A stretch of 9,611 nucleotides of DNA from Natrinema soli (GTDB lineage Archaea > Halobacteriota > Halobacteria > Halobacteriales > Natrialbaceae). Under the pieces are notes generated by a model. It was not told the DNA's origin, did no database searches, and saw only the letters and a program-made list of their open reading frames with translations. The translations under genes and the position numbers were made by a program. How positions within the stretch are numbered: the stretch's first letter is position 1; each line of letters begins with the position of its first letter. Below, piece by piece: positions 6,127-9,611 of the stretch. The stretch covers positions 1-9,611 of the forward strand of contig NZ_JAQIVI010000077.1 of assembly GCF_028618695.1 (NCBI RefSeq). The letters are read 5' to 3'.

Positions 6127-6134
6127 GGTAGATC
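6127..6134. repeat. Target site duplication, right copy
   Basis: GGTAGATC is identical to 4393-4400 and sits immediately after the outer right terminal repeat. Confidence 0.85.
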
Positions 6135-6178
6135 GCAAATACGTCTGGGCTCGAATACGTCGGGTCGCGAGCACGTCG
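6131..6178. repeat. 16-base tandem units, right part of the interrupted array
   Basis: Three units follow at a 16-base period: GATCGCAAATACGTCT, GGGCTCGAATACGTCG and GGTCGCGAGCACGTCG. They continue the register of the two units at 4365-4396 once the element and one duplication copy are removed. The consensus is roughly GRTCGCGAATACGTCG. The array lies in the region between the hisF stop and the zinc-ribbon gene promoter. Confidence 0.5.
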
Positions 6179-6205
6179 ATCACGAAGCCGTTCCGTCGCT
6201 CGAGT

Positions 6206-7021
6206 TCAGAGACGAACGGGGACGCCGTGCTCGTCGAGGTAGGCCTTCGTCTCTTCGATCGAGTACTCGTCGAAGTGGAAAATCGATGCCGCGAGTCCCG
6301 CGTCCGCGCCGGCCTCGGTGAACACGTCGTACATGTCCTCGGGACCGCCACAGCCGGAGGAGGCGATGACCGGCGTGTCGACGGTCTCGCTGACTGCCGT
6401 CGTCAGGGGCAGGTCGTAGCCGTCCTTCGTCCCGTCCTTATCGATCGAATTGACGAACAGTTCGCCTGCGCCCCGCGATTCGGCCTCCGCGGCCCACTCG
6501 AGGACGTCGATTCCGGTCCCCTCGCGGCCCCCCTTCTTCGTGCACTCGAACCAGCAGGACTCGCCGTCGATCTCGACGTAGTGTTCGCCCCCCTCGTCGA
6601 AGCGGCGTTTGGCGTCGACGCTGATGACGATACACTGGTTGCCGAACGCTCTCGCGCCCTCGTTGATGAGTTCGGGCCGCTCGAGCGCGCCGGTGGTGAT
6701 CGAAACCTTGTCCGCGCCGGCCCGGAGCGTCTCCTTGATATCCTCGGTGGTACGGATGCCGCCGCCGACCGTGAGGGGGATGAAGACCTCGTCGGCGACG
6801 CGCTCGACGACGTCGAGCATCGTCTCGCGGCCCTCGGCGGAGGCGGTGATGTCGAGGAAGACGAACTCGTCCGCGCCCGCGCGGTTGTACGCGCGGGCCA
6901 TCTCGACCGGATCGCCGGTGTATTTCAGATCCTCGAAGTTGACGCCGGTGTAGACCGCCGGGTTCCCGTCGTCGTCGAGGTCCACGTCGATACACGGGAT
7001 GACTCGCTTGGTCAGGACCAT
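6206..7021 (-). CDS. hisF: Imidazole glycerol phosphate synthase subunit HisF
   Basis: This 271-residue protein is the cyclase subunit of histidine biosynthesis. With HisH it converts PRFAR and glutamine-derived ammonia to imidazole glycerol phosphate and AICAR. It is a TIM barrel. The catalytic aspartates are D12 (PCIDVD) and D136 (VISVDAKR). The phosphate-binding loops LTVGGGIRT (83-91) and ASSGCGG (220-226) are present, and the C-terminal segment [13 protein letters not shown] is typical. The acidic residue load fits a halophile. The frame is open far upstream, but ATG 7021 begins at the family N-terminus ([10 protein letters not shown]) and has a TATA-like box upstream. No other his gene is in the window, consistent with scattered his genes in haloarchaea. 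Confidence 0.96.
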   Translation of the reverse strand: MVLTKRVIPCIDVDLDDDGNPAVYTGVNFEDLKYTGDPVEMARAYNRAGADEFVFLDITASAEGRETMLDVVERVADEVFIPLTVGGGIRTTEDIKETLRAGADKVSITTGALERPELINEGARAFGNQCIVISVDAKRRFDEGGEHYVEIDGESCWFECTKKGGREGTGIDVLEWAAEAESRGAGELFVNSIDKDGTKDGYDLPLTTAVSETVDTPVIASSGCGGPEDMYDVFTEAGADAGLAASIFHFDEYSIEETKAYLDEHGVPVRL

Positions 7022-7052
7022 GTGGTAACTACCGCTCGATTCGCACTCCGAG

Positions 7053-7059
7053 TAGTAAA
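7053..7059 (-). promoter_or_regulatory. TATA-like box of hisF
   Basis: The minus strand reads TTTACTA, 32-38 bases before ATG 7021. This predicts a start of transcription a few bases before the ATG. Confidence 0.45.
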
Positions 7060-7193
7060 GGGGTCTGGATCGATCGCGCGGGATGACGCGACGTCGGACC
7101 GGTCGATCCCGGTCACCGACTCGAGCGACGGACCCAGACTTCTGATCCAGACGACCGGCCGCCGGCTCCCACCGCGGACGATCGGTGTAGGTG

Positions 7194-7201
7194 TTCTTAA
7201 G
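7194..7201 (+). promoter_or_regulatory. TATA-like box of the small membrane protein gene
   Basis: TTCTTAAG lies 25-32 bases before ATG 7226, the spacing of a leaderless haloarchaeal promoter. It shares the divergent 204-base interval with the hisF promoter. Confidence 0.45.
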
Positions 7202-7225
7202 TGATCGAGTCGAGAAGGGACGCGT

Positions 7226-7408
7226 ATGGCAGACGACACCGAGCCCCCCGAGGATGACGATTCGGGAGCCGACGTTGGTCACGATCTCGACGCCGACCGA
7301 ACGACCGCACCGATGAGCGACTACTCGTCGCGAGCCGTCTTCGTCGGTGCTCTCGTCGCACTGGTCGGCGCAGCGATCGCCTTCGGAATTCCGTTGCTCG
7401 CGGTCTGA
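7226..7408 (+). CDS. Small acidic-tailed single-helix membrane protein
   Basis: This is a 60-residue protein. The N-terminal part (about residues 1-36) is strongly acidic and hydrophilic (DDTEPPEDDDSGAD, then DLDADRTTAPMSDYSSR). One transmembrane helix follows (about 37-59, AVFVGALVALVGAAIAFGIPLL). The charge pattern suggests a cytoplasmic acidic tail and an outside C-terminus. The ATAPM/TTAPM-helix layout resembles a family of short haloarchaeal membrane proteins of unknown role. The gene is divergent from hisF and ends 7 bases before the convergent regulator gene. No function is proposed. Good codon bias and a well-placed promoter support it as a real gene. Confidence 0.7.
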   Translation: MADDTEPPEDDDSGADVGHDLDADRTTAPMSDYSSRAVFVGALVALVGAAIAFGIPLLAV

Positions 7409-7415
7409 GTATACG

Positions 7416-7637
7416 CTAGAAGACGTACTCGTCGTCGTGGCCCATCATGCCGTCGTCTTCGAAGCTGGTTCCTGCGCCCTCGTCTTCGTCCGAGGGTCCA
7501 CTGGTCTTGTATGCCTTGATGCCCGTCGAAAGGAGGTCCTCGATCGCCTCCTCGCGGTTAACGAACTCGCCGCGTTCGACCATCTGGGCGATCTGCATCT
7601 CGAGGTGCTCCGGTATGGTGATCTCTACTTTCGGCAT
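7416..7637 (-). CDS. Ribbon-helix-helix (CopG-like) DNA-binding protein
   Basis: This is a 73-residue protein with an N-terminal ribbon-helix-helix fold. The beta strand MPKVEITIPEHLE is followed by helix one (MQIAQMVERG), a turn (EFVNREEA) and helix two (IEDLLSTGIKAYK). Such proteins bind DNA as dimers through the paired strands. The C-terminal tail (about 46-73) is acidic and Gly/Met-rich (SDEDEGAG, then DDGMMGHDDEYVF) and probably disordered. There is no adjacent toxin gene, so a stand-alone regulator is more likely than an antitoxin. The start at 7637 gives the normal N-terminus, and a TATA-like box lies 24-32 bases upstream. Its targets are not visible. Confidence 0.8.
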   Translation of the reverse strand: MPKVEITIPEHLEMQIAQMVERGEFVNREEAIEDLLSTGIKAYKTSGPSDEDEGAGTSFEDDGMMGHDDEYVF

Positions 7638-7660
7638 CTGATTCGGCTTTCGGCGAGGGG

Positions 7661-7669
7661 GTATTTAGG
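7661..7669 (-). promoter_or_regulatory. TATA-like box of the ribbon-helix-helix gene
   Basis: The minus strand reads CCTAAATAC, 24-32 bases before ATG 7637. This is a good match in sequence and spacing for a leaderless promoter. Confidence 0.5.
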
Positions 7670-7698
7670 TTTGACGGGGAGTCCACATCGATCGGAAT

Positions 7699-7704
7699 CA
7701 AAAA
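7699..7704 (-). terminator. Possible T-run terminator of the gene at 7795-8094
   Basis: Read on the minus strand, the sequence GACGGATTTTTGATTCC contains a run of five T about 90 bases beyond the stop at 7795. Archaeal RNA polymerase commonly terminates in T-rich stretches. The run is short and the assignment is weak. Confidence 0.25.
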
Positions 7705-7794
7705 TCCGTCTCGTCGGAACGATAAACCCCGATAACGGAAATCCGAAGCCGTCACGCGGGGCCGTACGGGTGAGGGCCGGCGTCGTGGGTTTCC

Positions 7795-8094
7795 CTAGCG
7801 ATTGCCCATCATCGAATCGAACGCATCTTTCAGTTTGGTCCCCGGCTGGGTCAGCGTCTCGAGTTGCTGGCGCATTTTCCGCTGGTTGAAGTAACTCGCG
7901 AACGCGAGGATCGTCGGCGGCCAGAGGCCGACGAACGCGCCGAGCTGGCGCTTTCCGCGGAAGAAGAAGTAGTACAGCGAGAGGCCGACCGCTGCGGCCG
8001 ACGCGACGAACGCGGGGCCCATCGCCTGTTGGCCGATCTCTTCTGGTTCCTGTCCGGACAATTCCCGTTCCGTTAGCTGTTGTCTACTCGCCAT
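7795..8094 (-). CDS. Small membrane protein with two predicted helices
   Basis: This is a 99-residue protein. A hydrophilic N-terminus (MASRQQLTERELSGQEPEEI) is followed by two hydrophobic segments: about residues 25-46 (FVASAAAVGLSLYYFFFRG) and 51-69 (LGAFVGLWPPTILAFASYF). The C-terminus is charged and probably helical (NQRKMRQQLETLTQ). Both ends are therefore predicted on the same side, most likely the cytoplasm given the basic flanks (RGKRQ, NQRKMRQQ). The family is not recognised. ATG 8094 is supported by a TATA-like box 27-33 bases upstream. The gene is co-directional with the ribbon-helix-helix gene but separated by 157 bases that contain a promoter, so the two are probably independent. 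Confidence 0.7.
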   Translation of the reverse strand: MASRQQLTERELSGQEPEEIGQQAMGPAFVASAAAVGLSLYYFFFRGKRQLGAFVGLWPPTILAFASYFNQRKMRQQLETLTQPGTKLKDAFDSMMGNR

Positions 8095-8120
8095 GCATTG
8101 ATAGCCGTCGCCGAGACTGT

Positions 8121-8127
8121 ACTAAGG
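8121..8127 (-). promoter_or_regulatory. TATA-like box of the two-helix membrane protein gene
   Basis: The minus strand reads CCTTAGT within CCCTTAGTACAG, 27-33 bases before ATG 8094. Confidence 0.4.
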
Positions 8128-8373
8128 GATAGCGAGGGTTTCGCCGGAAACATCCGAGTTGTGTCCGTGACTGTATCGTTTCGATCAGTTGTCGTCCCGG
8201 TTCCCTCGTGCCAATTTGGTATTGCTCCGGGGCGAGTCCCAGTAACGGTGGTACTCGTGTTTCGGTGTTCATCCGATTCAATCATTCTGAGCGATCGGTG
8301 CCCCGGACTCGAGCGTGAGCCATCGATGAGGCCGGATCGAACGCGACTCTCAGATGATGGCGTCAGACCTACG

Positions 8374-8379
8374 TTTATC
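8374..8379 (+). promoter_or_regulatory. TATA box of the molybdopterin oxidoreductase gene
   Basis: TTTATC in ACGTTTATCGCG lies 18-23 bases before ATG 8397. The spacing is slightly short for a leaderless transcript but the motif is a good match. Confidence 0.5.
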
Positions 8380-8396
8380 GCGGCGTACGCACGACT

Positions 8397-8993
8397 ATGG
8401 CTACGACGGACGTGACTGACCTCTATCAGGAGTTCGGCGACGATCGATTGCCGCCGGGACAGCGAGAGACGTCCGCGTTTCCCGTTCTCTCGAAGAGCGG
8501 AACGCCGGATTGGGACCCCGAGACGTGGGAGTTTACCGTCACTGGCGCGGTCGACGAGGAACTGACGTTCTCGTGGGACGAGTTTCGAGCGTTGCCGACG
8601 GTCACGCAACGGCAGGACTTTCACTGCGTGACCGGCTGGAGCAAGTTCGACTGCGAGTTTACCGGCGTCTCGTTCCCCGACATCGCCGAACGAGCCGGTG
8701 TTCACGACGACGCGGTCCACGTCATGTTCTCGGCGCTGGACGACTACACGACCGATCTGGCGCTCGAGGACTGCATGCGCGATGACGTCCTGTTCACGTG
8801 GGCGTTCGACGGCGAACCGCTCCCCGAGGATCACGGCGGCCCGCTCCGGGTGGTTACCCCTCACAAGTACGCCTACAAGGGCGCGAAGTGGGTCGACGGC
8901 GTCGAATTCCTCACGGAACCCCAGCGCGGGTACTGGGAGCGCCGGGGGTACTCCCAGACGGCAGACCCGTGGCAGGAAGAGCGGTACAGCTAG
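8397..8993 (+). CDS. Sulfite-oxidase-family molybdopterin oxidoreductase (cytoplasmic type)
   Basis: This 198-residue protein has the molybdopterin-binding fold of the sulfite oxidase/MsrP (YedY) family. C77 in QDFHCVTGWSKFD is the expected cysteine ligand of molybdenum. H146 and the HGGPLRVVTPHKYAYKG segment (146-162) followed by KWVDGVEF (164-171) are the conserved cofactor-binding block. No Tat or other signal peptide precedes the domain, so the enzyme is probably cytoplasmic, unlike periplasmic MsrP. No haem or membrane partner gene lies next to it, so its electron partner and substrate are unknown. Its length is near that of compact family members without the extra C-terminal dimerisation domain of sulfite oxidases. 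ATG 8397 is the only reasonable start and follows a TATA box. Confidence 0.87.
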   Translation: MATTDVTDLYQEFGDDRLPPGQRETSAFPVLSKSGTPDWDPETWEFTVTGAVDEELTFSWDEFRALPTVTQRQDFHCVTGWSKFDCEFTGVSFPDIAERAGVHDDAVHVMFSALDDYTTDLALEDCMRDDVLFTWAFDGEPLPEDHGGPLRVVTPHKYAYKGAKWVDGVEFLTEPQRGYWERRGYSQTADPWQEERYS

Positions 8994-9045
8994 CGTCGAT
9001 TCCGTCGAGAACTGCGAAGGGTTCCCGTTTCGCGATCGGTCGGCA

Positions 9046-9053
9046 AATAGTTA
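9046..9053 (+). promoter_or_regulatory. Possible TATA box of menF
   Basis: AATAGTTA lies 34-41 bases before ATG 9087, implying a leader of about ten bases. The motif is moderate. Confidence 0.35.
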
Positions 9054-9086
9054 GGCTGAAGGCGGGGCGGTCCCGACGTGGTGTCG

Positions 9087-9611
9087 ATGGATCGATCGTC
9101 GGGCGAGGGTCGACTGGCTGGTGAGACCGAGTCGGCGGACGGCGCCGTCGAACTCGTCAGCCGAAGCCGCGACCTGGGGGGTGTTTCCGTCAGTTCGATT
9201 CTCGACGGAAACGCGGACTCGCGCATCCAGTGGGCCGATCCCGACGGTCTCGAACTCGCCGGTCGAGGTGTCGCCGTTCGGTTTACCGCGGACGGTACCG
9301 ACAGGTTCGATCGAATTCGATCGCAGGCGAGCCGAGCGTTCGACCGGCTCACACACGACGGACCCGCGGCGGCCCGACCGCGGGCGATCGGCGGATTTTC
9401 GTTTCACGACGGTCACGAGCCGGCCGTTCCCTGGGCCGGCTTCGACGCGGCCTCGTTCGTCGTTCCGCAGGTTCTCGTGACCCGCACCGACGACGAGACG
9501 TGGTTGACGGCCGTCGGAAACCGAGCGGACGAGGCCGAGGACCGCCTCGAGCGTTGGCACGACCGTCTGACGGCGCTGTCGACGAAGCGTCAGAGCGGTT
9601 CGCCACCCGGC
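9087..9611 (+). CDS. menF: Isochorismate synthase, N-terminal part (cut by window end)
   Basis: The frame from ATG 9087 is open to the last base, giving 175 residues of an incomplete protein. It begins MDRSSGEGRLAGETESADGA. Diagnostic stretches are VELVSRSRDLGGVS (about 21-34), GPAAARPRAIGGFSFHD (about 92-108) and FVVPQVLVTRTDDETWLTA (about 124-142). These match the N-terminal half of MenF/EntC-type chorismate-utilising enzymes, which convert chorismate to isochorismate. In haloarchaea the product feeds menaquinone synthesis. The catalytic chorismate-binding domain lies beyond the window, so activity cannot be judged. An in-frame GTG at 9081 is an alternative start. The gene is monocistronic towards the left; other men genes may follow to the right. 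Confidence 0.8.
   Translation, partial: MDRSSGEGRLAGETESADGAVELVSRSRDLGGVSVSSILDGNADSRIQWADPDGLELAGRGVAVRFTADGTDRFDRIRSQASRAFDRLTHDGPAAARPRAIGGFSFHDGHEPAVPWAGFDAASFVVPQVLVTRTDDETWLTAVGNRADEAEDRLERWHDRLTALSTKRQSGSPPG

Larger units (their letters stand above)
8095..8396. other. Gene-free divergent intergenic region
   Basis: These 302 bases lie between divergent starts. They hold the two outward promoters at the edges. The interior has no persuasive gene: open frames on both strands have unhalophilic, Arg/Ser/Val-rich compositions. No repeat, tRNA or clear structured RNA was recognised. Confidence 0.5.

Noticed and set aside
6227..7204. 325-codon + strand frame opposite hisF
   Set aside because: It is the complement of a complete, well-conserved hisF gene and has no family resemblance.
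7416..7637. Antitoxin of a toxin-antitoxin pair
   Set aside because: The fold is compatible, but the neighbouring small genes are a convergent membrane protein and an independently promoted membrane protein. Neither resembles a toxin nuclease.
8073..8864. 263-codon minus-strand frame over the 8095-8396 interval and the oxidoreductase gene
   Set aside because: More than half is antisense to the molybdopterin gene. The rest is Arg/Ser/Thr-rich with no halophilic acidic bias or domain.
9051..9560. Minus-strand 169-codon frame near the right edge
   Set aside because: It is antisense to the MenF-like frame from 9087, which has recognisable family stretches and runs off the window.

Overview
The window looks like a chromosome segment of a halophilic archaeon (Haloarchaea, probably Natrialbales; the order is an inference). 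The proteins are very acidic, the core genes are GC-rich, CTCGAG words are frequent, and TATA-like boxes repeatedly sit about 23-35 bases before start codons, as in archaeal leaderless or short-leader transcripts. RpoL, HisF, a METTL5-type methylase and MenF are archaeal in type.

Layout. 1-774 (+): the end of an unrecognised gene, followed 10 bases later by a METTL5/COG2263-like RNA methyltransferase. 775-1053: no gene, but an imperfect 36-base tandem repeat and a stretch resembling a dispersed haloarchaeal intergenic repeat. 1054-2892 (-): a rhomboid-family intramembrane protease with a long extra C-terminal region. 3058-3342 (+): rpoL. 3470-4333 (-): a membrane protein with two zinc ribbons. 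4393-6134: a mobile element. 6206-7021 (-): hisF. 7226-7408 (+): a small one-helix membrane protein. 7416-7637 (-): a ribbon-helix-helix regulator. 7795-8094 (-): a small membrane protein. 8095-8396: a gene-free stretch. 8397-8993 (+): a sulfite-oxidase-like molybdopterin protein. 9087-9611 (+): the N-terminal part of isochorismate synthase (menF), cut by the window end.

The most interesting structure is the mobile element at 4401-6126. An IS5-family transposase gene lies between a left terminal repeat (4401) and its own matching right end (5316-5345). The 8-base target duplication GGTAGATC, however, is found at 4393-4400 and 6127-6134. It therefore flanks a longer unit ending at a second, right-end-like repeat (6110-6126). 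The extra 781 bases carry an AT-richer gene for a four-helix membrane protein with a strong archaeal TATA box. This looks like an IS that used a surrogate downstream end and carried a passenger gene.

Removing the element and one duplication copy restores an uninterrupted array of degenerate 16-base tandem units (core GAATACG) upstream of the zinc-ribbon gene. The insertion split this possible regulatory array.

The other genes are mainly single-gene units with their own promoters. The exception is the 5' pair, which is probably part of an operon.
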